5,765 bases of DNA from Bacteroidota bacterium (lineage in GTDB: Bacteria; Bacteroidota; Bacteroidia; Bacteroidales; VadinHA17): positions 1-5,765 of the forward strand of contig JAUWPX010000115.1 of the NCBI GenBank assembly GCA_030611395.1, written 5' to 3'. The stretch's first letter is position 1; every line of letters begins with the position of its first letter. A program made the translations under genes and the position numbers. Below the pieces are notes generated by a model, which saw nothing but the letters and a program-made list of their open reading frames with translations, was not told where the DNA came from and did no database searches. Shown piece by piece: positions 1 through 5,723 of this stretch.

Positions 1-39
1 CCGGATATTGGTGCATACGAAAGATCAGAAGATCAGTAA
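1..39 (+). CDS. C-terminal end of an upstream gene, possibly a choice-of-anchor Q / beta-helix surface protein (partial)
   Basis: Reading frame 1 gives PDIGAYERSEDQ followed by TAA at 37-39. The segment DIGAYE is a frequent C-terminal signature of 'choice-of-anchor Q domain' and parallel beta-helix (pectate-lyase-like) extracellular proteins of Bacteroidota and related bacteria, where it usually sits close to the end of the domain. Here only 12 codons are inside the window and the protein stops five residues after the motif. The stop lies 7 bases before the ATG of the next gene on the same strand, a spacing typical of an operon. The identification rests on one short motif, so the family is tentative; that some gene ends here is more likely than which one. 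Confidence 0.5.
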   Translation, partial: PDIGAYERSEDQ

Positions 40-46
40 TCAGCTT

Positions 47-1105
47 ATGAGAACAGGTATAGAAATCATCTTGTTTTTTGTTTTATCTCTTATCCATACT
101 CAATTTGTGTATGCACAGGATGATAAAAAATCGAATGAAGAAATATCGCGTATTCTGTTCTATAATGTTGAAAATCTTTTTCACCCGTTGAACGATTCTC
201 TTACCGATGATGATGAATTTACCCCTGATGCAATCCGGCACTGGAGTTACTACAGATACAGGCAGAAGCTTATTAAAATATATAAGACTTTTGCTGCTGC
301 AGGAGGATGGCAAGGGTTTGATCTTATAGGTCTGTGCGAGATTGAAAACCGGCAGGTTTTATCTGATCTGGTAACAAATACACCTCTTGTAAAGCAAAAT
401 TACAGGTTTATTCATAAGGATTCAGAGGATAGCCGGGGAATAGATGTAGCGCTTTTATACCGGGAGAAAAATTTTATTCCGGTTGATGTGAAGTTTTACA
501 GGGTTTTATCCACTGATGATAGTTTATTCAGAACCAGAGATATTTTATACACAAAAGGAATAATCTCAACAGATACACTGCACGTATTTGTAAACCATTG
601 GCCCTCAAGGTGGCAGGGTGTAATTAAAACTCAGGTTTACCGCAATATTGCTGCAAAGGTACTGCGTGAAGCGGTTGATTCAATTATTGAAACAACACCT
701 GATGCAAAAGTAATTATCATGGGTGATTTTAATGATGAACCTGGTGATGCCAGTTTATCACGAATATTGCAGGCTAAGACAGAAATTGATTCTGTTGTTG
801 ATAATGATCTTTGTAATTTATCAGGGTTAGCTATGAGTGATAAGAAAATAGGAACTTATAAGTACAAAGGATTATGGGAAAATATAGATCAATTTATTGT
901 ATCTGCGAAATTGCTGAATACTGAAAATGGCTGGTATACCGGTAAAGACGATATTAATATCTTCTGTCCTGAATTCTTGCTTGAGAATGAAAAAGATGTT
1001 CCCGGTAAAAAGCCTTTTCGAACATACAGTGGATTCAGGTATGCGGAAGGGTTCAGTGATCACTTACCTATTTGTCTCACTTTGCGTAAGAAGGCTGATA
1101 ACTAG
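47..1105 (+). CDS. Exported endonuclease/exonuclease/phosphatase (EEP) family hydrolase
   Basis: This is a 352-residue metal-dependent phosphoesterase of the DNase I-like EEP superfamily. Motifs are in the expected order: FYNVENLF with the metal-site Asn40, GLCEIEN with the metal-binding Glu98, SRGIDVALLYR near 130, VNHWPSR with His184, MGDFNDEP with Asp227 and Asn229, and FSDHLP with the catalytic Asp338-His339 pair, so the enzyme looks intact. An upstream in-frame TTG at position 8 would overlap the gene ending at 39. The ATG at 47 instead gives a clean signal peptide: a hydrophobic core, then VYA before Gln24 as a likely signal peptidase I site, with no lipobox cysteine. The product is therefore probably periplasmic or secreted. 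Family members cleave nucleic acids, phosphoinositides, sphingomyelin or other phosphodiesters; the substrate cannot be read from the sequence. It follows the partial gene by 7 bases, suggesting co-transcription. Confidence 0.9.
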   Translation: MRTGIEIILFFVLSLIHTQFVYAQDDKKSNEEISRILFYNVENLFHPLNDSLTDDDEFTPDAIRHWSYYRYRQKLIKIYKTFAAAGGWQGFDLIGLCEIENRQVLSDLVTNTPLVKQNYRFIHKDSEDSRGIDVALLYREKNFIPVDVKFYRVLSTDDSLFRTRDILYTKGIISTDTLHVFVNHWPSRWQGVIKTQVYRNIAAKVLREAVDSIIETTPDAKVIIMGDFNDEPGDASLSRILQAKTEIDSVVDNDLCNLSGLAMSDKKIGTYKYKGLWENIDQFIVSAKLLNTENGWYTGKDDINIFCPEFLLENEKDVPGKKPFRTYSGFRYAEGFSDHLPICLTLRKKADN

Positions 1106-1113
1106 TGTTCGTG

Positions 1114-2529
1114 TTATTTTTTGGGTTTCAGTCCCATTTCTTTTCCTTTCTTAAGCATAAAACCGTAAGCCGGCTCATAATCATTTGGTATCTTCCCATC
1201 AATAATAGCTTCCTTAATGGCATTCTTAATAATACCTATCTCTTTACAGGGCTTAAGTCCGAAGGTTTCCATAATAAGATCCCCCGGAACAGGTGGCTGG
1301 AAATTACGTATTGCATCATTCTCTTCAGTTTCTTTTAACTTTTCCCTGACAATTCCAAAATTCTTAAGATATAGTTTTACGCGTTTTTCATTTTTTGATG
1401 TTATATCAGCTTCGCAGAGTATCATTAAATCGTCAATATCATTACCGGCATCAAATAATAAACGACGTAAAGCAGAGTCAGTTACCTCTTCATGAATCAA
1501 AGCAATTGGTCGCAAATGTAATCTTACCAGTTTTGCTACATATTTCATTTCATGGTTAAGGGGTAATCTCAGTCTCCTGAAAATACCGGGGATCATTTTC
1601 GCACCCTGAAAATCATGTCCATGAAAAGTCCAGCCGGTTTTTGCATCAAACTTCTTCGTCCCGGGTTTCGCAATATCATGTAATATTGCTGCCCATCTGA
1701 GCCACAGATCATCCGATTTATTTGCTACATTATCTAATACTCCCAGCGTGTGATAGAAATTATCTTTATGTTGTTTCCCGCTTACTTCTTCTATTCCTTT
1801 AAGATTATGTAATTCAGGAAGAATAAGGTGGAGGAGGCCTGTTTTGTCTAATAGTCTGAATCCGGTTGATGGTGAATCGGATAAAATAATTTTATTTAAT
1901 TCGGAAATGATACGTTCGGGGGATACAATTTTTATTCTTTCTTTGTTTTTAGAAATAGCCAGTAGTGTTTCTTCTGCTATCCCAAATTTTAACCGGGTGA
2001 CAAATCGAATAGCGCGCATCATGCGTAAAGGATCATCTGAGAAGGTTTTCTCCGGTTCCATTGGTGTTCGTATGGTCTTGTCAATCAAATCATTCAGCCC
2101 GTTAAATGGATCAATGAACTTGCCATAAGATTCTCCGTTAAGACTTATGGCCATTGCATTGATTGTAAAATCCCTTCTTTTCTGGTCATCTTCAAGGGTG
2201 CCATTTTCAACAGAAGGCTTCCTTGAGTCTTGCCGGTATGATTCTTTTCTGGCACCGACAAAATCAATCTCATGATTCTTATAGCGGAACATTGCTGTTC
2301 CAAAATTTTTAAAAACAGTAACTTTTATTTTCGGGTCAATTTTTTTTGCTATTTTTTTTGCAATTTTAACACCGCTACCAATTACAACAATATCTATATC
2401 TCTGTCAGAGGACATTCGATTTAATAGAAAATCCCTGACATATCCACCAATAACATATGTTTCAACTTTTTCATTTGTAACAACTTCAGATATTATTCTG
2501 AAAATGGGGTTATTAAGACATTTCTTCAT
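1114..2529 (-). CDS. cca: tRNA nucleotidyltransferase (CCA-adding type) with C-terminal HD domain
   Basis: This 471-residue class II nucleotidyltransferase of the CCA-adding / poly(A) polymerase family would build or repair the 3' CCA end of tRNAs in the cytoplasm. Numbered from the ATG at 2529: VIGGYVRD carries the Gly-Gly nucleotide motif (28-29) and Arg32-Asp33; DRDIDIVV holds the metal-binding Asp44 and Asp46; RRDFTINAMA is at 118-127; DDPLRMMRAIRF is near 165-176; SPERI is near 203. An HD phosphohydrolase domain follows, with His260, the HD pair 284-285 (ILHDIAKP), HGHD at 303-306 and Asp375 in LCEADITSKN. Length and layout fit the single CCA enzyme usual in Bacteroidota. An in-frame TTG at 2544 would add five residues, but the ATG is preferred because a TAATTTTG promoter box (2563-2570) would leave the TTG almost no leader. 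CCA addition is inferred from the family; poly(A) polymerase is the main alternative. Two A8 runs lie in the codons for IAKKIAKKI (residues 56-64). Confidence 0.93.
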   Translation of the reverse strand: MKKCLNNPIFRIISEVVTNEKVETYVIGGYVRDFLLNRMSSDRDIDIVVIGSGVKIAKKIAKKIDPKIKVTVFKNFGTAMFRYKNHEIDFVGARKESYRQDSRKPSVENGTLEDDQKRRDFTINAMAISLNGESYGKFIDPFNGLNDLIDKTIRTPMEPEKTFSDDPLRMMRAIRFVTRLKFGIAEETLLAISKNKERIKIVSPERIISELNKIILSDSPSTGFRLLDKTGLLHLILPELHNLKGIEEVSGKQHKDNFYHTLGVLDNVANKSDDLWLRWAAILHDIAKPGTKKFDAKTGWTFHGHDFQGAKMIPGIFRRLRLPLNHEMKYVAKLVRLHLRPIALIHEEVTDSALRRLLFDAGNDIDDLMILCEADITSKNEKRVKLYLKNFGIVREKLKETEENDAIRNFQPPVPGDLIMETFGLKPCKEIGIIKNAIKEAIIDGKIPNDYEPAYGFMLKKGKEMGLKPKK

Positions 2530-2562
2530 ATGTAGATATGACAATTAGAACTAAATACATGA

Positions 2563-2570
2563 CAAAATTA
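2563..2570 (-). promoter_or_regulatory. Predicted -7 promoter box of the tRNA nucleotidyltransferase gene
   Basis: On the minus strand this reads TAATTTTG, an exact match to the Bacteroidota primary-sigma -7 element TAnnTTTG. It lies 33 bases upstream of the ATG at 2529, which would give a leader of roughly 25-30 bases. I see no good TTTG -33 element at the expected 19-21 base spacing, so the assignment rests on the -7 box and its position. Confidence 0.55.
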
Positions 2571-2641
2571 CAATTTATGCAACAGAAACAGAAGGTTTTT
2601 TCAATTTTGATTTATGGTATGCCTTTTGTAAACAAGTATGA

Positions 2642-2649
2642 TATCTTTG
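2642..2649 (+). promoter_or_regulatory. Predicted -7 promoter box of the thioredoxin gene
   Basis: TATCTTTG matches the Bacteroidota -7 consensus TAnnTTTG exactly and ends 30 bases before the thioredoxin ATG at 2680, so the transcript would have a leader of about 20-25 bases. TTTG sequences occur upstream at 2606-2609 and 2625-2628, but their spacings (32 and 13 bases) do not fit a -33 element. Confidence 0.55.
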
Positions 2650-2679
2650 AATTAGTATTAATCATAAAATATAATTGTA

Positions 2680-3042
2680 ATGCTTGAACATTTAACAAAG
2701 GAAACATTTAAACAGAAGGTTTTCAATTTTGAACAAAATAAAGAGTGGAAATTTGAAGGTGATATTCCATGTATGATTGATTTTTATGCAGACTGGTGCC
2801 AACCATGTAAAATTGTCGCTCCTGTTCTGGAAGAACTTGCAGCGGAATATAAGGGTAAGATCAATATTTATAAGGTTAATACAGAACAAGAGCAGGAATT
2901 GGCTGCCCTGTTCGGGATCAAAAGTATTCCTTCATTATTATTTGTCCCCAATGATGCACAACCACAAATGGCTATGGGTGCTTTGCCTAAGGATTCCTTC
3001 GAAAAAGCAATCTCTGAGGTTCTGAAAGTAGAAAAGAATTAA
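2680..3042 (+). CDS. trxA: Cytoplasmic thioredoxin with WCQPCK active site
   Basis: A 120-residue thioredoxin, a small protein-disulfide reductant normally recharged by NADPH-thioredoxin reductase. The fold is recognisable from MIDFYADWCQPCK: Asp34 corresponds to the buried Asp of the family, Cys40 and Cys43 form the redox pair, and Pro84 in SIPSLLF is the conserved cis-proline. The C-terminal helix follows MAMGALPKDSF. There is no signal peptide, so it should act in the cytoplasm. The N-terminus is about eight residues longer than E. coli thioredoxin before the active site, as is common in Bacteroidota homologues. The central dipeptide is Gln-Pro instead of the classical Gly-Pro, and there is an extra cysteine, Cys31. 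The ATG at 2680 is the only good start; no Shine-Dalgarno sequence is present, as usual in this phylum. It is divergent from the nucleotidyltransferase gene, and the downstream receptor has its own promoter, so it is probably a single-gene transcript. The symbol follows general usage; Bacteroidota often carry several thioredoxins. Confidence 0.93.
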   Translation: MLEHLTKETFKQKVFNFEQNKEWKFEGDIPCMIDFYADWCQPCKIVAPVLEELAAEYKGKINIYKVNTEQEQELAALFGIKSIPSLLFVPNDAQPQMAMGALPKDSFEKAISEVLKVEKN

Positions 3043-3072
3043 AAATCAGTCCACTTACACCTTTTTTTTCCT

Positions 3073-3080
3073 TACTTTTG
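3073..3080 (+). promoter_or_regulatory. Predicted -7 promoter box driving the TPP riboswitch and receptor gene
   Basis: TACTTTTG matches TAnnTTTG exactly. Transcription starting 5-8 bases downstream would begin at about 3085-3088, immediately before the aptamer, so nearly the whole leader would be riboswitch. An uninterrupted run of eight T lies just upstream (3062-3069). No TTTG is present at the expected -33 spacing. The box separates the receptor gene from the thioredoxin gene, whose stop is at 3042. Confidence 0.65.
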
Positions 3081-3087
3081 TAATAAT

Positions 3088-3171
3088 TATGGGGGTGCCT
3101 CAATATTACGGGCTGAGATCAAACCCTTTGAACCTGATTCGGGTAGTGCCGGTGTAGGGAATATGCCCCCC
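3088..3171 (+). ncRNA. TPP riboswitch (THI element)
   Basis: The conserved core of the thiamine pyrophosphate aptamer is present in order: GGGGGTGCC (3091-3099), GGCTGAGA (3111-3118, the pyrimidine-sensing loop), ACCC (3123-3126), TGAACCTGA (3129-3137), a short hairpin CGG/CCG (3140-3142 with 3149-3151) and GTAGGGAA (3154-3161). Helix P2 can form between 3093-3096 (GGGT) and 3123-3126 (ACCC). P3 is short, GCC 3097-3099 with GGC 3111-3113. P1 is weak if drawn in the usual place (around 3088-3091 with 3162-3165), while a run of six C (3166-3171) can pair with the five G at 3091-3095. The receptor ATG is 31 bases past the aptamer. There is no hairpin with a T-run in between and no Shine-Dalgarno sequence, so the mode of control is unclear. 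TPP binding should lower receptor expression, as for most bacterial THI elements. Confidence 0.95.
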
Positions 3172-3201
3172 TGACAGTATCAAATTTAAACAAACGTTAC
3201 T

Positions 3202-5601
3202 ATGAAACGAGTAGTGCTATTATTGGTGTTCGTTTATTCTTCGTTTGTAGTTTTTGGACAATTTCAGGTAAGTGGAATTGTAGAAGATGCAAATGGAACT
3301 TCTTTAATCGGAGCTAATGTTATTCTGGAAGGTACTTATTTGGGAACTTCTACCGGTCTGTCCGGAAAATTTGTTTTTAGCAATGTGAATAATGAAAGCT
3401 ATGTTTTAAAAGTTTCATATATGGGTTATGAAACGAAGAGAGAGAAAATTAATGTACAGAAAAATTTGCAGGTAATAATTACACTGGAAAAATCTGTTTA
3501 TTTGGCAGATGAGGTTATTATCTCAACAATCAGGGCAAGCGAAACTATGCCTGTTGCATCAACTACTATATCTAAAAGCGAAATCAGGGAAAAGGATTTC
3601 GTACAGGATGTTCCATACCTGTTAAGATTAACTCCTTCACTTGTTACTTCTTCTGATGCCGGGACCGGTGTGGGTTATACAAGTTTCAGGATCAGGGGGA
3701 CTGACCTTACAAGAATAAATATAACTGTTAACGGAATACCACTGAATGATTCTGAATCGCATGGTGTCTGGTGGGTTGATATGCCTGATTTTTCATCTTC
3801 GGTTGATAATATTCAGGTACAGCGTGGAGTAGGTACTTCAACAAATGGAGCAGGTGCTTTTGGAGCAACCGTAAATTTGAAGACATTTACATTTTCAAAG
3901 AAGCCATTTGCAGAGATAAATTCAATTGCAGGTTCGTTCAATACATTTAAGAATAATATAAAAATCGGCTCAGGTCTTATTGATAATAAATTTTCTTTCG
4001 AAGCCAGGATGTCTAAGATAAGTTCTGATGGATATATTGACAGGGCCACAGCTGATTTGAATTCTTTTGCAGTATCAGGAGCATATTTTGGAGAGAAAGA
4101 TATGGTCAGTGTAAATATCATGTCTGGTAAAGAAAAAACATTTCAGGCATGGGATGGCGTGCCTTCAACTATTCTGGATCACAACCGTACTTATAACGGA
4201 ATGGGTGAGTATTCCGATGAAATGGGAAATACAAAATACTACGATAATGAAACAGACAATTACTGGCAGGATCATGTTCAATTGTTATATTCCAGAGAGA
4301 TCATACAGGATATTTATCTGAATCTTTGCTTGCATTATACTGGTGGAAAAGGATATTATGAACAATATAAGGAAGACGAGGACTATTCTGATTATCAGAT
4401 GGATAATATACTGATTGGTTCAGATTTAATAGAAGAAACAGATCTTATTCGCAGAAAATGGCTTGATAATGATTTTTATGGAGTTACATATTCTTTAAAA
4501 TACAAAAGAGATAAATGGGATGCATCCATAGGAGGGGCATGGAACAAATATTTCGGAGGTCATTTCGGAAAAGTTATCTGGGCACGGTATGCCGGTGATT
4601 CAGAATTAAATCATGAGTGGTATAATAGTGATGCTACCAAGACGGATATCAATCTCTATGGTAAAATAAATTATTATCTTTCTACCAAACTTAACCTCTA
4701 TGCAGATATACAAACAAGGTATATTGATTATAAGATTGATGGAATTGATGACGATTTGCGAAATATTACTCAAAAGCATACTTATACCTTTTTTAACCCT
4801 AAACTGGGAACATTTTTAAAGTTAAATAAAAACCAGTCGGTCTATTTTTCCTTTGGCATTGCACATCGTGAACCTACCAGACATAATTTCGTTGATGCTG
4901 ACCCTTCAGGACCTGTTCCTTTACCTGAGATGTTAAAGGATTATGAGTTAGGATATAATTTAAAATCGTCTGATTTCCGCTTTGCAGGGAATATTTACTT
5001 TATGGATTATGATGATCAACTTGTGCTTACAGGAGAAATTAACGATGTTGGTTCTCCGGTTATGACTAATGTTGAAAAAAGTTACAGGACAGGTATTGAA
5101 CTTCAGACAGCAATTAAAATAACAGATAAAATAGAATGGGAAATGAATGTAACTTTAAGTCGTAATAAAATTAAGAATTTTACAGAACATGTTGATAATT
5201 GGGATACCTGGAGCCAGGTTTCTACAAATCTTGATGAGACAGATATTTCCTTTTCGCCTGCAATTATTATGGGAAGTAATTTCCGGTATAACCTGTTTGA
5301 AAATTTTGAGATCGGAATGTTTTCAAAATATGTTAGTAAACAATATATAGATAACACATCCTGTGAAAGCCGAATACTTAATCCCTGGTTTGTTAACGAT
5401 CTTAATTTTCAATACTCATTTAGCCAAAAATGGGTTGATCAGATTAGTGTTAAGCTTCAGATAAACAACTTGTTCAATGAGGAATATGAGACAAATGCAT
5501 GGGTTTACCGGTATATTGTTGATGGAGAAAACAAAATAATGGATGGATATTTCCCACAGGCTTCAAGGAATTTTCTTGTAGGTCTTAATTTCCGGTTCTA
5601 A
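3202..5601 (+). CDS. TonB-dependent outer-membrane receptor, predicted for thiamine or a thiamine precursor
   Basis: A 799-residue TonB-dependent transporter. Residues 1-19 form a signal peptide (hydrophobic core, likely cut at VFG before Gln20). Residues 21 to about 97 are a carboxypeptidase-regulatory-like beta-sandwich (VSGIVEDANG, GTSTGLSGKFVF, VSYMGYE), typical of Bacteroidota receptors. LADEVIIS at 101-108 is the probable Ton box. The plug runs from about 114 to 228 with FRIRGTD, NGIPLNDSESHG and VQRGVGTSTNGAGAFGATVNL. The beta-barrel fills the rest, with HREPTR and a terminal NFRF ending in Phe799, the usual outer-membrane insertion signal. The TPP riboswitch in its leader is the evidence for substrate: thiamine-regulated receptors of this kind are known in Bacteroidetes. 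The exact ligand (thiamine, its phosphates or a precursor) is inferred from regulation only. No inner-membrane thiamine transporter or thi gene is within the window. Family assignment is very secure; substrate moderately so. Confidence 0.95.
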   Translation: MKRVVLLLVFVYSSFVVFGQFQVSGIVEDANGTSLIGANVILEGTYLGTSTGLSGKFVFSNVNNESYVLKVSYMGYETKREKINVQKNLQVIITLEKSVYLADEVIISTIRASETMPVASTTISKSEIREKDFVQDVPYLLRLTPSLVTSSDAGTGVGYTSFRIRGTDLTRINITVNGIPLNDSESHGVWWVDMPDFSSSVDNIQVQRGVGTSTNGAGAFGATVNLKTFTFSKKPFAEINSIAGSFNTFKNNIKIGSGLIDNKFSFEARMSKISSDGYIDRATADLNSFAVSGAYFGEKDMVSVNIMSGKEKTFQAWDGVPSTILDHNRTYNGMGEYSDEMGNTKYYDNETDNYWQDHVQLLYSREIIQDIYLNLCLHYTGGKGYYEQYKEDEDYSDYQMDNILIGSDLIEETDLIRRKWLDNDFYGVTYSLKYKRDKWDASIGGAWNKYFGGHFGKVIWARYAGDSELNHEWYNSDATKTDINLYGKINYYLSTKLNLYADIQTRYIDYKIDGIDDDLRNITQKHTYTFFNPKLGTFLKLNKNQSVYFSFGIAHREPTRHNFVDADPSGPVPLPEMLKDYELGYNLKSSDFRFAGNIYFMDYDDQLVLTGEINDVGSPVMTNVEKSYRTGIELQTAIKITDKIEWEMNVTLSRNKIKNFTEHVDNWDTWSQVSTNLDETDISFSPAIIMGSNFRYNLFENFEIGMFSKYVSKQYIDNTSCESRILNPWFVNDLNFQYSFSQKWVDQISVKLQINNLFNEEYETNAWVYRYIVDGENKIMDGYFPQASRNFLVGLNFRF

Positions 5602-5640
5602 AGAAGAAATATAAATAATCAGAAGCGAAGAGACTAAAAA

Positions 5641-5696
5641 GTTACAAAAACGGAGTAGTTATTAAAAAATGTAATTATTTCTTTATTTTTTGTAAC
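5641..5696. repeat. 10-base perfect inverted repeat after the receptor gene
   Basis: GTTACAAAAA at 5641-5650 is exactly complementary to TTTTTGTAAC at 5687-5696, with a 36-base AT-rich spacer. It begins 40 bases after the receptor stop. The long loop and the absence of a T-run after the second arm make it a poor intrinsic terminator. It could be a weak RNA 3' structure or an operator for the downstream promoter; the high A/T content means chance is a real possibility. Confidence 0.4.
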
Positions 5697-5713
5697 AAAA
5701 TATTTTTGTTTAC
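5692..5713. repeat. Near-perfect palindrome overlapping a promoter-like box
   Basis: GTAACAAAA (5692-5700) pairs with TTTTGTTTAC (5704-5713) with one bulged T and a three-base loop. Its first arm, GTAAC, is also the second arm of the inverted repeat starting at 5641, so as RNA the two pairings would exclude each other. As DNA it covers the -7-like box at 5701-5708, the place where an operator could lie. All pairs but four are A-T. Confidence 0.35.
5701..5708 (+). promoter_or_regulatory. Predicted -7 promoter box for a gene beyond the window
   Basis: TATTTTTG matches TAnnTTTG. TTTC at 5678-5681, one base off the TTTG -33 consensus, sits 19 bases upstream, a suitable spacing. Transcription would start near 5714, about ten bases before an ATG at 5724 that stays open to the end of the window. 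In such T-rich DNA a chance match is possible. Confidence 0.4.
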
Positions 5714-5723
5714 GTTTACTTAA

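Noticed and set aside
21..36. Short direct repeat AGATCAG / AGATCAG
   Set aside because: Two seven-base copies within the tail of a coding frame; too short and isolated to mean anything.
8..46. TTG at position 8 as the start of the EEP protein
   Set aside because: It would add 13 residues before an otherwise clean signal peptide and overlap the probable upstream gene end at 39; the ATG at 47 is better.
1098..1122. Hairpin ATAAC/GTTAT followed by a T-run as a terminator of the EEP gene
   Set aside because: The stem is only five base pairs, four of them A-T, with a ten-base loop; too weak to call, and the T-run overlaps the other gene's last codons.
1217..1495. Plus-strand open frames of 77 to 94 codons opposite the nucleotidyltransferase gene (also 1105-1338 and 1844-2128)
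   Set aside because: They lie wholly or mostly antisense to a strongly conserved gene, have no family features, and look like shadow frames.
2530..2544. TTG at 2544 (minus strand) as the start of the nucleotidyltransferase
   Set aside because: It adds only five residues and would leave a leader of about 12 bases after the predicted promoter; the ATG at 2529 starts the protein just before the conserved region.
3061..3070. Run of eight T after the thioredoxin gene as an intrinsic terminator
   Set aside because: No stable hairpin precedes it between the stop at 3042 and the T-run; it more likely is part of the AT-rich promoter region.
3813..4121. Minus-strand open frames within the receptor gene (also 5103-5357)
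   Set aside because: They are antisense to a well-supported receptor coding sequence and show no recognisable domain or promoter.
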